Under the pieces are notes generated by a model, which saw nothing but the letters and a program-made list of their open reading frames with translations, was not told the origin of the DNA and searched no databases. From Tessaracoccus sp. OS52 (lineage in GTDB: Bacteria; Actinomycetota; Actinomycetes; Propionibacteriales; Propionibacteriaceae), in contig NZ_JAJEWM010000001.1 in NCBI RefSeq assembly GCF_020687685.1, positions 496,001-560,000 of the forward strand: a stretch of 64,000 nucleotides of DNA, written 5' to 3'. Below, piece by piece: positions 1-7,160 of this stretch. The translations under genes were made by a program, and so were the position numbers. Position 1 is the first letter of the stretch. The number at the start of each line of letters is the position of its first letter.

Positions 1-1
1 T

Positions 2-721
2 CTTGCGATCATCCTGACCTGGCTCATCCTCTACGCCATCATCTGGGGCATCGGCCTCGGCATGCGGGCTGCTTCCCGCAACGAGCTGGCGCGGCTGGCG
101 GCACGCTACCGTCGCCAGCAGCTCGAGCTGGCGATGGACCTGCACGACTCCGTGTGCCGGGACCTCTCGCTGCTGGTGATGCAGGCGGAGGCAGTCAACC
201 ACGCAGGGGAGGCGACGCCGGGTCAGCTCGAAGCGCTGGCCGAGCGCGCGCGCTCAGCGAACCAGGCGGTTCGGGAAGTGGCGAGGCTCCTTGGTGGCGC
301 CAACCGGAACACGGTGCCCGAGGTGAAGCTCGAATCGTCCCTGAAGTCCGGCACCCATGAGCTGCGCAGTCTCGGATTCAATGTCCAGGCGCGGGCGGCT
401 CTCGTGGGCGAGCTGCCGCCCGTGGTGGACACCGCCGCAGGGCGCATCCTGCAGGAGGCCCTCCACAACGTGGCCAAACACGGCTCGGCCCAGGCGCCCT
501 GCCTGGTCACCGTGGAGCGGACTGCCGATGCGCTTGAGATGGCGGTGTCCAATCTCCCCGGCCGAGGGGGAACCGGTTCGGGCACCCGGCTCGGTCTGCG
601 TGCGATGCGGGAGCGGGCGGCCACCGTCGGCGGGACGGTGCGTTCCAAGGAGGTCGACGGTATGTGGATCTGCGAGGTGACGCTTCCGATCGGCAGCCGC
701 GCGACGTCCCGGGCCAGCTGA
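2..721 (+). CDS. Sensor histidine kinase, C-terminal part (5' end outside window)
   Basis: This is the carboxy-terminal part of a two-component sensor kinase. The frame is open from base 2 with no start, so the gene begins upstream. The first residues (LTWLILYAIIWGIGLG) look like a last membrane span. A phosphoacceptor helix LHDSVCRDLSLL follows, with its His codon at 143-145, as in HisKA_3 kinases that pair with NarL/LuxR-type regulators. The N-box LHNVAKHG and a GLRAMRERAA segment mark the ATP-binding HATPase domain. No regulator gene follows; the next gene runs the other way. The domain call is firm, the signal sensed is unknown. Confidence 0.85.
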   Translation, partial: LAIILTWLILYAIIWGIGLGMRAASRNELARLAARYRRQQLELAMDLHDSVCRDLSLLVMQAEAVNHAGEATPGQLEALAERARSANQAVREVARLLGGANRNTVPEVKLESSLKSGTHELRSLGFNVQARAALVGELPPVVDTAAGRILQEALHNVAKHGSAQAPCLVTVERTADALEMAVSNLPGRGGTGSGTRLGLRAMRERAATVGGTVRSKEVDGMWICEVTLPIGSRATSRAS

Positions 722-738
722 TTCCACGCGATCCCTGC

Positions 739-1800
739 TCAGGATCCTGCCAGGAGCTTCAGCACCATGGGCTTGACCCTCGTTCCGTAGAGTTCGATGC
801 TGCGCATCATGTCCTCGTGCGGCAGCGTGCCCGCACCGTACTTCATTCCGAAGCGGGAGGCTCCCAGCGACTTCACGGTTGCTGCGATCTTGTGCGCGAC
901 GGTCTCCGGGGAGCCAAGATGCAAAGCGCCGAAGTGGACCTCGTTGTCGAACTGCCCCCGGCTCGGTGGGGGCCAGCCGCGCTCGCGTCCCACCCTGGCC
1001 ATGTTCTCGGCATAGTGCGGGTAGTACAACTCGGCGGCTTCGTCGTCGGTTTCTGCCACGAAACCATGGGAATGCACAGCAACTCGCCGCTGCCCGTGAC
1101 CGAACTGCTCCAGGGAGCGGCGGAACAACTCCGCGAAGGGCGCGAAGCGTGATGGTTCCCCACCGATGATCGCCAACTCCAGGCCCAGGCCGTACTTGGC
1201 GGCCCGGACGACGGAGGCGGGGGTTCCCCCGACCGCCACCCAGGTCGGGATGCCGTGCTCATGCTCGGTGGTGGGGTAGACACGCTGGTCGGAGAGCGCC
1301 GCCCTCGTCTCACCTGACCAGGTCACGGCCGACTCCCCCCGGAGGGCCGCGAACAGGTCCAGCTTCTCGGCGAACAGCTGCTCGTAGTCGGCCAGGTCAT
1401 ACCCGAAGAGCGGGAAGGACTCGATGAACGAGCCCCGGCCGAGTGAGACCTCCGCGCGACCGGAGGAGATGCCGTCAATGGTGGCGAACCGCTGGTACAC
1501 GCGCACCGGATCGTCGGAGGAAAGCACGGTCACCGCGGAGATGAGCTTGATGTTCCTGGTCCGGGCGGCGATGGCGGACAGGACGATGTCCGGTGCCGAG
1601 ACAGCGTAGTCAGGGCGGTGGTGCTCGCCGATCCCGATGACGTCGACGCCGACCTCGTCCGCGAGGACCCCCTCTTCGACGAGGTTGCGCAACACCTGCG
1701 GGTGGTCGAGGCGCTCGCCGTCGGGGCCCAGCGTGATGTCACCGAAGGTGTGGAGTCCGAACTCCAGGTGATCGGAGTGCCGTTCAGTGCTCAGTTCCAT
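739..1800 (-). CDS. LLM class flavin-dependent oxidoreductase
   Basis: A 353-residue luciferase-like monooxygenase-fold protein, expected to be a cytosolic TIM barrel using reduced flavin (FMN or F420). The segments GEHHRPDYAVSAP, SAVTVLSSDDPVRV and GRGSFIESFPLFGYDL match the LLM branch I know as the 2I7G-like family. The substrate is unknown. The ATG at 1800 is preceded by TAGGCT and six bases, so the transcript is probably leaderless. It is divergent from the repeat protein at 1890. A second, different LLM protein with its own reductase lies at 12345; this one has no reductase next to it. Confidence 0.85.
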   Translation of the reverse strand: MELSTERHSDHLEFGLHTFGDITLGPDGERLDHPQVLRNLVEEGVLADEVGVDVIGIGEHHRPDYAVSAPDIVLSAIAARTRNIKLISAVTVLSSDDPVRVYQRFATIDGISSGRAEVSLGRGSFIESFPLFGYDLADYEQLFAEKLDLFAALRGESAVTWSGETRAALSDQRVYPTTEHEHGIPTWVAVGGTPASVVRAAKYGLGLELAIIGGEPSRFAPFAELFRRSLEQFGHGQRRVAVHSHGFVAETDDEAAELYYPHYAENMARVGRERGWPPPSRGQFDNEVHFGALHLGSPETVAHKIAATVKSLGASRFGMKYGAGTLPHEDMMRSIELYGTRVKPMVLKLLAGS

Positions 1801-1806
1801 CCACTC

Positions 1807-1812
1807 AGCCTA
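1807..1812 (-). promoter_or_regulatory. -10 box of leaderless LLM gene
   Basis: TAGGCT on the minus strand lies six bases before the ATG at 1800. This matches the TANNNT-6/7nt-start arrangement seen at many genes here. No clear -35 is visible. Confidence 0.55.
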
Positions 1813-1829
1813 CGGGCTGGGCGCGCCTG

Positions 1830-1857
1830 TTGACAGAGCTAATGGCTGGGGTATAGA
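1830..1857 (+). promoter_or_regulatory. Sigma-A-type promoter of repeat protein
   Basis: TTGACA (1830-1835) and TATAGA (1852-1857) are 16 bases apart. This is the best consensus promoter in the first 10 kb, with the start codon 32 bases downstream. Confidence 0.65.
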
Positions 1858-1889
1858 CCTAGCGCAGGTGTCGACGGATCGGGGGAACC

Positions 1890-3632
1890 ATGAACGACAT
1901 CGCACTCTCAACAGCACGCCTGAAACACCGAGATTCGAGCCGACGGCTGATCGTCCTCATCTCCGTCGTGGTGCTGACCATCGTGTGGGCGAGCTTCGCT
2001 GCGACCGGAACCGCCCGGGCAGCCCAACTGAGTTCGCCTGGCCTGAAGGGCCCGACCAACCGGACCGCGACGACGCTCAGCGTTCGGTTCATCCGCGTCT
2101 CCGAATCCGGCGGTGCCTGTCAGCCCGACATCGGATATGAGTTCAGCCGGGGCGCGGTGTGGGTGGACGCTGGCGGCTTCGCGAACGTGTGCAGCGATCC
2201 CGATCCCGGGTACAAGTTCACCGGATTGGCCTCGGGGACCAGCTACACGCTGAGCGTCCGGGCCTACCGGGTCGTTGGCGGAGTGAAGACCGACTTCTCG
2301 CAGCCCACTTCAGTGGCGGGAACCACGTTGGGTGACCCTGCTCCGGTTCCGTCGCCGTCGCCTACCCCGGAGCCATCGGTGACGCCGACGCCCGACCCCA
2401 CGCCGACGACGCCGACGCCCGAGCCGTCGGTGACGCCCGAGCCGTCGGTGACGCCCGAGCCGTCGGTGACGCCCGAGCCGTCGGTGACGCCCGAGCCTTC
2501 GGTGACGCCCGAGCCGTCGGTGACGCCCGAGCCGTCGGTGACGCCCGAGCCGTCGGTGTCGCCTGAGCCTTCGGTGTCGCCTGAGCCGTCGGTGTCGCCT
2601 GAGCCGTCGGTGTCGCCTGAGCCTTCGGTGACGCCTGAGCCTTCGGTGACGCCTGAGCCGTCGGTGACGCCTGAGCCGTCGGTGACGCCTGAGCCGTCGG
2701 TGACGCCTGAGCCGTCGGTGACGCCCGAGCCGTCGGTGACGCCCGAGCCGTCGGTCACGCCCGAGCAGTCGGTCACGCCCGAGCCGTCGGTCACGCCCGA
2801 GCCGTCGGTCACGCCTGAGCCGTCGGTGACGCCGACGGCTGATCCAACGCCGACGCCCGACCCCACGCCGACCCAGGGCGTCGGACTGTCAGCACCGCTC
2901 CTGTTCGGACCGACCAACCGCACGCTCACGTCCATCAGCGTTAGGTTCCACCGCTCGGCCGAGGCGGGCGGCATCTGCCAGCCTGACATCGGATATGAGT
3001 TCAGTAGGGGCAACGGCTGGATCGACGCGGGCGGGTTCGCGAGCGACTGCACCAATCCCGATCCTGGATACAAGTTCACGGGCCTGACCTCTGGCACCAG
3101 CTATGTCCTCAGCGTCCGCGCGTACCGTCTGGCAGGGGGGCTGAAGACCGGGTTCTCGTCGGCCACGAGCCTCACCGCCACCACGTTGGGCGGGACGTCA
3201 CCCTCCCCGTCGCCAACCCCCACGCCTACGCCGGAACCCTCGCCCACGCCGGAACCCTCACCGACGCCGGAACCCTCGCCCACGCCGTCGCCGACCGGTG
3301 ACCCGACGTCGACTGTCATCTCGGCCCCCAAGCTGTACGGCCCGGGTGCGGTTACGTCGACCACGATCAGCGTGCGCATAGACCGGTCGGTCGAGTCCGA
3401 GGGGGTCTGCCGGCCTGATATCGGCTATGAGTTCCTCGGTGGCGCCTACACCCAGTGGTTCGACAAGGGCGGGTTCATGTCAGCGCCGTGCGACGACCCG
3501 GACCCCGGGTTCAAGTACTCGGGACTCACGCCGAACACCGCTTACCTCCTCAGCGTCCGTGCGTACCGCATCGTAGACGGGGTGCGGTACTACTCGACGG
3601 TCTCCAGCATCACGCTGAGCACGCTTCCGTAG
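1890..3632 (+). CDS. Secreted protein with three Fn3-like domains and a PEPSVT repeat stalk
   Basis: A 580-residue exported protein of unknown function. The N-terminus has a long basic stretch, then a hydrophobic core (LIVLISVVVLTIVWASFAA) ending in TARAAQ, a likely Sec signal. Three related ~100-residue domains (about 44-148, 331-435, 474-580) share PDIGYEF, WxDxGGF, DPDPGYKF(T/Y)GL and YxLSVRAYR, plus two conserved Cys each (GxCxPDIGYE and a later C before DPDPG). The beta-rich pattern resembles fibronectin type III. Domains 1 and 2 are joined by 23 copies of a PEPSVT-type hexapeptide, domains 2 and 3 by PTPEPS repeats. No LPXTG, lipobox or C-terminal anchor is visible, so it may be secreted free or held through its domains. 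A GGGGG tract four bases before the ATG is a weak ribosome site. Confidence 0.75.
   Translation: MNDIALSTARLKHRDSSRRLIVLISVVVLTIVWASFAATGTARAAQLSSPGLKGPTNRTATTLSVRFIRVSESGGACQPDIGYEFSRGAVWVDAGGFANVCSDPDPGYKFTGLASGTSYTLSVRAYRVVGGVKTDFSQPTSVAGTTLGDPAPVPSPSPTPEPSVTPTPDPTPTTPTPEPSVTPEPSVTPEPSVTPEPSVTPEPSVTPEPSVTPEPSVTPEPSVSPEPSVSPEPSVSPEPSVSPEPSVTPEPSVTPEPSVTPEPSVTPEPSVTPEPSVTPEPSVTPEPSVTPEQSVTPEPSVTPEPSVTPEPSVTPTADPTPTPDPTPTQGVGLSAPLLFGPTNRTLTSISVRFHRSAEAGGICQPDIGYEFSRGNGWIDAGGFASDCTNPDPGYKFTGLTSGTSYVLSVRAYRLAGGLKTGFSSATSLTATTLGGTSPSPSPTPTPTPEPSPTPEPSPTPEPSPTPSPTGDPTSTVISAPKLYGPGAVTSTTISVRIDRSVESEGVCRPDIGYEFLGGAYTQWFDKGGFMSAPCDDPDPGFKYSGLTPNTAYLLSVRAYRIVDGVRYYSTVSSITLSTLP
2418..2831 (+). repeat. 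18-bp coding tandem repeat, 23 units (PEPSVT/PEPSVS)
   Basis: Twenty-three in-frame 18-bp units encode PEPSVT (18 units), PEPSVS (units 8-11) and one PEQSVT (unit 20). Synonymous changes (ccc/cct, gtg/gtc) cluster in blocks, which suggests growth by block duplication. Any slip of whole units keeps the frame. Confidence 0.95.
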
Positions 3633-3653
3633 TCAAGACCAACGCGCGAGAGA

Positions 3654-3685
3654 CAGATTGCCCCGGCCGGAGCCGGGGCAATCTG
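3654..3685. terminator. Bidirectional terminator, 14-bp perfect stem
   Basis: The arms 3654-3667 and 3672-3685 pair perfectly around a CGGA loop. The hairpin lies between the converging repeat-protein gene and sodA. It has short A/T-rich ends but no long U tract. Confidence 0.85.
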
Positions 3686-3710
3686 TGTTGACTGAGGGTC
3701 ATCCCGAAGA

Positions 3711-4325
3711 TCAGGCGAGGGCCTGGGATGCAGCCTTTGCCTTGGCGAGGCGCTGTGCCACGTCGTTCCAGTTCACCACGTTCCACCAGGCGTCCACGTA
3801 GTCGCCCTTGACGTTCTTGTACTGCAGGTAGTAGGCGTGCTCCCACATGTCGAGCTGCAGGATCGAGATCTGGCCGGCGGGAAGGTTGCCCTGCTGGTCG
3901 AACAGCTGGTTGATGTTCAGGCGTTGTCCGAGGGTGTCCCACACGAGCATCGACCAGCCGGAACCCTGGACCCCGTTGGCCACCGCGTTGAAGTGCTTCT
4001 GGAAGGCCTCGAAGCCACCGAAGTACTCATCGATCGCCGCTGCGACCTCTCCGTCTGGGCGGCCACCACCGTCGGGCGACATGTTCTTCCAGAACACCGA
4101 GTGGTTGATGTGTCCGCCGAGGTGGAAGGCCAGGTCCTTCTCCAGCTTGTTGACCGCGCCGAGCTCACCGTTGGCGCGGGCCTCGGCGAGCTGCTCGAGG
4201 GCGGTGTTGGCGCCCTTGACGTAGGTGGCGTGGTGCTTGCTGTGGTGCAGCTCCATGATCTCCGGGGCGATGTGCGGTGCGAGTGCTCCGTAGTCGTAGT
4301 CCAGGTCCGGCAGTGTGTAGCTCAC
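3711..4325 (-). CDS. sodA: Superoxide dismutase (Fe/Mn family)
   Basis: A cytosolic 204-residue enzyme converting superoxide to peroxide and oxygen. The family ligands are visible: His27 (LHHSKHH), His75 in GGHINHSVFW, and the Asp and second His of DMWEHAYYLQY near residues 160-164. The GGH motif is more common in Mn-type enzymes, but related enzymes of this phylum can use Fe or Mn, so the metal cannot be settled. GTG is the start, with AAGGAG seven bases upstream. A perfect palindrome CTGACGTCAG overlaps the leader at 4338-4347. The gene stands alone. Confidence 0.95.
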   Translation of the reverse strand: MSYTLPDLDYDYGALAPHIAPEIMELHHSKHHATYVKGANTALEQLAEARANGELGAVNKLEKDLAFHLGGHINHSVFWKNMSPDGGGRPDGEVAAAIDEYFGGFEAFQKHFNAVANGVQGSGWSMLVWDTLGQRLNINQLFDQQGNLPAGQISILQLDMWEHAYYLQYKNVKGDYVDAWWNVVNWNDVAQRLAKAKAASQALA

Positions 4326-4337
4326 TTGCTTCTCCTT

Positions 4338-4347
4338 CTGACGTCAG
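4338..4347. promoter_or_regulatory. 10-bp palindrome in the sodA leader
   Basis: A perfect palindrome CTGACGTCAG ends two bases before the AAGGAG ribosome site of sodA. It could be an operator or chance. Confidence 0.25.
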
Positions 4348-4380
4348 TTTCGCGGCGGGGCCGCGCGTACGGATCCCATC

Positions 4381-4986
4381 CTAGGCACCCCCGCCCAACA
4401 CGCGGGTGGTCTTCAGCACGCGGAAGCCCTTCGCCGAGGCCTCCTTGCCAGTGGGCCAGCCCTGATCGGTGAGCCAGCTCGCCAACGAGTCCGCGCCCAG
4501 GTTCTTGCCCACCACAAGCCAGGCGACGCCGCCGGGCTTCAGCCGGGGGAGCCAGGCCAGGAGCAGTTCGTGGAGCGCTTCCTTGCCGATCCGGATGGGG
4601 GGATTGGACCAGATCTCGTCGTAGCGGACGTCTGCGGGGACCTCATCGGGCAGCCTGCAGGAGACCCTCTCGGCCACCCCGGCCGCCTCGGCGTTGAGCC
4701 TCGTGAGCAGCAGGGCGCGCTCGTTCACGTCGATGGCGTCCACGGTTACCCGGGGCGCGGCGGCGGCGAGCCCGACGGCGATCGGCCCGAACCCGCATCC
4801 GAGGTCCAGGAGGTGCCCGGTCTCGGGCGGCGCGACGGTGCGCAGCAGCACGCTGGTCCCGAGGTCCAGGCGGCTGCCGGAGAAGACCCCACCAGCGGTG
4901 GTGAACGTGTGATCGATCCCGAAGACGCTGGCGTGGATCTCACGGGTGACCATCGGGGAGTCGTCGTTGGTGAAGTAGTGGCTCAT
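4381..4986 (-). CDS. RsmC/RlmG-like class I SAM methyltransferase
   Basis: A 201-residue single-domain methyltransferase. The SAM loop is LLDLGCGFGPIAVGLA and the catalytic motif is SNPPIRIGKEAL. NPPIR with a downstream KPGG loop is typical of the RsmC/RlmG family, which methylates guanine N2 in rRNA. It lacks the N-terminal pseudo-domain of enterobacterial RsmC, as usual for short actinobacterial members. Its ATG overlaps the truA stop (ATGA at 4983-4986), so it is translationally coupled as the last gene of the trmB-truA operon. The exact RNA target is not shown by the sequence. Confidence 0.8.
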   Translation of the reverse strand: MSHYFTNDDSPMVTREIHASVFGIDHTFTTAGGVFSGSRLDLGTSVLLRTVAPPETGHLLDLGCGFGPIAVGLAAAAPRVTVDAIDVNERALLLTRLNAEAAGVAERVSCRLPDEVPADVRYDEIWSNPPIRIGKEALHELLLAWLPRLKPGGVAWLVVGKNLGADSLASWLTDQGWPTGKEASAKGFRVLKTTRVLGGGA

Positions 4987-5792
4987 CGTTCCTCCAGCGT
5001 TCGGACGGCTCGCGCCTGCTCGGCACGCTCGGCGAGTTCCGCGTCCGCGGGGTATCCGACCTCCTCCAGGGTCAGGCCGTGGGCCGGCATTACCATGATC
5101 TCGCTGTGGCGCACGGTGTGGCCGCTCACCTGGACCAGCCAGTCCAGGGTGCGTCGGCCTCCGGCGACGGCGGTGAGGGCGCCGACGACGGAGCGCACCA
5201 TGGAATGGCAGAAGGCGTCGGCCAGCAGGTGGACCTCGACGACGCCCTCTGAGTCACGGCGAGCCGACAGTTCCCGGAGGTCTCGGATGGTGGTGGCGCC
5301 CTCGCGGGGCCTGCAGAACGCCGCGAAGTCGCGCAGGCCACGCAGCAACTCCGCCCCTTGGTTGAACAGGCCAACCTCCACGGGGTGGCGCACCGCTGCC
5401 ACCCGATGGCGCTGCAGGGGGTCCGGGAAGTGCTCGGAGTCGATGAGCCGGTAGCAGTATCGGCGCCAGACGGCGGAGAACCGCGCGTCGAACCCGAGTG
5501 GGGCGGCGGAGACGGAACGGACGACGATGTCGGCAGGCAGGACGCGGCCCAAACGCCGAAGCAGGGTCTCGGCGAGGTCGTCGTCCCCGGGCAGGTCGAG
5601 ATGGCAGACCTGCGCGCGGGCATGCACCCCCGCGTCCGTCCTTCCCGCCACGACCAACGAAGGGGGCTGGGGGAGCCTCAGGACCTGCCCGATGTGTTCC
5701 TCCAGCACGCCCTGGACGGTACGCAGACCGGGCTGAGACGCCCACCCGCGGAAGCCGGTGCCGTCGTAGGCGAGGTCGATACGCCAGCGCAT
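4983..5792 (-). CDS. truA: tRNA pseudouridine(38-40) synthase
   Basis: A 269-residue TruA that isomerises uridines in the anticodon arm of many tRNAs. It starts MRWRIDLAYDGTGFRGW, as TruA proteins do. The catalytic Asp lies in AGRTDAGVHARAQ, and the second half carries RFSAVWRRYCYRL and CHSMVRSVVGAL. I chose the ATG at 5792 rather than an upstream in-frame start at 5948, because the extra 52 residues are trmB sequence read in another frame and have no TruA homology. The start overlaps the trmB stop (TGATG), and its own stop overlaps the next start. Confidence 0.93.
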   Translation of the reverse strand: MRWRIDLAYDGTGFRGWASQPGLRTVQGVLEEHIGQVLRLPQPPSLVVAGRTDAGVHARAQVCHLDLPGDDDLAETLLRRLGRVLPADIVVRSVSAAPLGFDARFSAVWRRYCYRLIDSEHFPDPLQRHRVAAVRHPVEVGLFNQGAELLRGLRDFAAFCRPREGATTIRDLRELSARRDSEGVVEVHLLADAFCHSMVRSVVGALTAVAGGRRTLDWLVQVSGHTVRHSEIMVMPAHGLTLEEVGYPADAELAERAEQARAVRTLEER

Positions 5793-6511
5793 CAGGCCCG
5801 CCTCGCGTAGGTGAGGTCGTGCACGCGGCGACCGGCAGCCAGTCCCCGCGCCTCGTACTTGGTGACCGGGCGCTGCTCGAAGCGGGGTGCCCAGCCGTCG
5901 TGCACGTTGTGGAACCACGGGTGGGCATCGAGCACTTCGCGCTGCCACACCGCGTAGTCCTCCCAGTCCGTTGCGAGCCGCCAGAGCCCGCTGGGTTCAA
6001 GCTTTGCGGCGGCCGTGTCGGCGAAGCCGGGGTTGACCAGCCTGCGCTTGTGGTGCCTGGTCTTGTGCCAGGGATCTGCGAAGAAGGTCCACAGCTCGGA
6101 GATCGAGGCGGGGGCGAAGAGGCGCTCCAGGCCGCGGGCGCCGTCGGCCATGACGATGCGGATGTTTGTCACGTCGTCGCGGCCCATGCGTCCCAGCGTG
6201 GATGCCACCGCCGGGGCGAAGACCTCGAAGGCCACGAAGTCCACGTCTGGCCGGGCTGCTGCCATGGCCACCAGAGACTCGCCGTTGCCGGAACCGATCT
6301 CGACGATCCGGGCTGCCGACCTACCGAATTCGCCCTCCCAGTCCACCTGCGCGTCCTCGGACACCCAGGTGGACAGCTCACCCACGGGGACGTCCACGAC
6401 GAACTGCGCCGCGAAGCGGTCCCAGGCCCTGGCCTGGGACTCGTTCATGCGGGTGCTGCGGCGCACGAAACTGACGACGCCGCGATGCGGGCGGGGAACT
6501 CTGCTGACCAC
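5792..6511 (-). CDS. trmB: tRNA (guanine46-N7)-methyltransferase
   Basis: A 239-residue methyltransferase that makes m7G46 in tRNA. The SAM site is IVEIGSGNGESLVAMA, and the family signature DPWHKTRHHKRRLV is present. The C-terminus has the TDWEDYAVW and TKYEARG segments typical of TrmB. It is the first gene of a three-gene RNA-modification operon running down to 4381. The start is GTG at 6511, with TAGGCT six bases upstream and no ribosome site, so probably leaderless. Confidence 0.93.
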   Translation of the reverse strand: MVSRVPRPHRGVVSFVRRSTRMNESQARAWDRFAAQFVVDVPVGELSTWVSEDAQVDWEGEFGRSAARIVEIGSGNGESLVAMAAARPDVDFVAFEVFAPAVASTLGRMGRDDVTNIRIVMADGARGLERLFAPASISELWTFFADPWHKTRHHKRRLVNPGFADTAAAKLEPSGLWRLATDWEDYAVWQREVLDAHPWFHNVHDGWAPRFEQRPVTKYEARGLAAGRRVHDLTYARRA

Positions 6512-6517
6512 CGCACG

Positions 6518-6523
6518 AGCCTA
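6518..6523 (-). promoter_or_regulatory. -10 box of leaderless trmB
   Basis: TAGGCT on the minus strand lies six bases before the GTG at 6511, inside the short gap after the lysine-rich gene. Confidence 0.55.
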
Positions 6524-6544
6524 CCGGGATGGCCGTCGAATGGC

Positions 6545-6577
6545 CGCAGGCCGGGCCCCAAGGGGACCCGGCCTGCG
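6545..6577 (-). terminator. GC-rich hairpin after the lysine-rich gene
   Basis: The arms (CGCAGGCCGGGCCCC and its complement with one extra base) pair around AAGG just beyond the stop at 6593. No U tract follows, as is common in actinobacteria. Confidence 0.6.
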
Positions 6578-6592
6578 ACGTTCGATCAGGTG

Positions 6593-6673
6593 CTACTTCT
6601 TCTTGGACTTCTTGGACGACTTCTTCTTGTCCTTCTTCTGGCTGTCCTTCTTGGACTTCTTGTCCTTTGCCAT
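6593..6673 (-). CDS. 26-residue lysine-rich microprotein
   Basis: A very small gene. It encodes 26 residues, 15 Lys, 5 Ser and 3 Asp, with no hydrophobic residue after the starting Met-Ala and a C-terminus of SKKSKKK. The case for a real gene is the ribosome site: AAGGAGG (6679-6685 on the minus strand) five bases before the ATG, the strongest in the neighbourhood, plus a hairpin just after the stop. Nearly all lysines are AAG, as in highly expressed high-GC genes. The composition resembles nucleic-acid-binding tails such as that of mycobacterial HupB. Function is unknown; DNA, RNA or ribosome binding is an inference. It is divergent from the HTH gene at 6777, across two operator-like palindromes. 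Confidence 0.7.
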   Translation of the reverse strand: MAKDKKSKKDSQKKDKKKSSKKSKKK

Positions 6674-6710
6674 GTTTGCCTCCTTCGGCTGTCATCGAGA
6701 TTGGGACACA

Positions 6711-6750
6711 GTCAACCATCGATTGACGATTGTGTCAACCATTACTTGAC
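6711..6750. promoter_or_regulatory. Tandem palindromic operator GTCAA-N7-TTGAC, two copies
   Basis: Two 17-bp elements, 6711-6727 and 6734-6750, share GTCAACCAT and TTGAC with three variable bases. Their centres are 23 bp apart, about two helical turns. They sit between the divergent lysine-rich and HTH genes, and the second overlaps the -35 region of the HTH gene. This looks like a cooperative repressor site. Confidence 0.6.
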
Positions 6751-6764
6751 GCACACGTTCTCGC

Positions 6765-6770
6765 TACGAT
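6765..6770 (+). promoter_or_regulatory. -10 box of leaderless HTH gene
   Basis: TACGAT lies six bases before the ATG at 6777, just downstream of the tandem palindromes. Confidence 0.5.
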
Positions 6771-6776
6771 TCGGGC

Positions 6777-7010
6777 ATGGGAAACCGACAGCCCGGGATG
6801 GACCCGAAGTCCGACGCGCTCGCTGCCCTGGACCGGGCCCGGGTGGCACGAGAAGGCGCGGAGGCGGCGGAGCGCGACGCAGTCGCCTCGGCCCGCGCCG
6901 CGGGTGCCTCGTGGTCCAGGATCGGCGAACTGTACGGGCTGACCAAGCAGGGAGCGCAGCAGCGGTTCAAGCCGGCGGTGAAGGCCGAGACCGAACCCGG
7001 TTTGCGCTGA
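6777..7010 (+). CDS. Small helix-turn-helix protein
   Basis: A 77-residue protein. The first half is an Ala/Arg/Glu-rich helix (ALAALDRARVAREGAEAAER). The second half is a predicted HTH: AGASWSRIGELYGLTKQGAQ, where SWSRIGELYGLTKQ reads as helix-turn-recognition helix, followed by a basic tail. This resembles short sigma-region-4-like HTH proteins of actinobacteria. No ribosome site is seen; TACGAT six bases upstream suggests a leaderless start. It is divergent from the lysine-rich gene across a tandem operator, so autoregulation and control of that gene are plausible but unproven. Confidence 0.65.
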   Translation: MGNRQPGMDPKSDALAALDRARVAREGAEAAERDAVASARAAGASWSRIGELYGLTKQGAQQRFKPAVKAETEPGLR

Positions 7011-7160
7011 ATGGCTTGTCACGTGGCTTTCCGCAAGGCGGCAATCGTTTACTGACAGCGCCCCAAGTGTTTACCGGGGGTTGGTCGGGCGTTGGCCGGG
7101 TGTCATCCTTGGCGCCCTAGCGTGACCGGTGGCCATGTCGTCGCCGGAAGGAATCCCTTG

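Noticed and set aside
2418-2831. Short regular repeats as a possible CRISPR array
   Set aside because: The units are 18 bp, contiguous without spacers, in frame inside a gene. The helicase repeat at 27758 fails for the same reasons. No cas genes were seen.
2264-3097. A minus-strand Gly/Ser/Val repeat protein (GSGVTD)
   Set aside because: It is the complement of the PEPSVT repeat and lacks a start region or signal.
6378-6719. A 113-codon minus-strand frame covering the lysine-rich gene
   Set aside because: It reads the AAG-rich stretch in another frame and runs into trmB. It has no ribosome site, whereas the 26-codon frame has AAGGAGG at ideal spacing.
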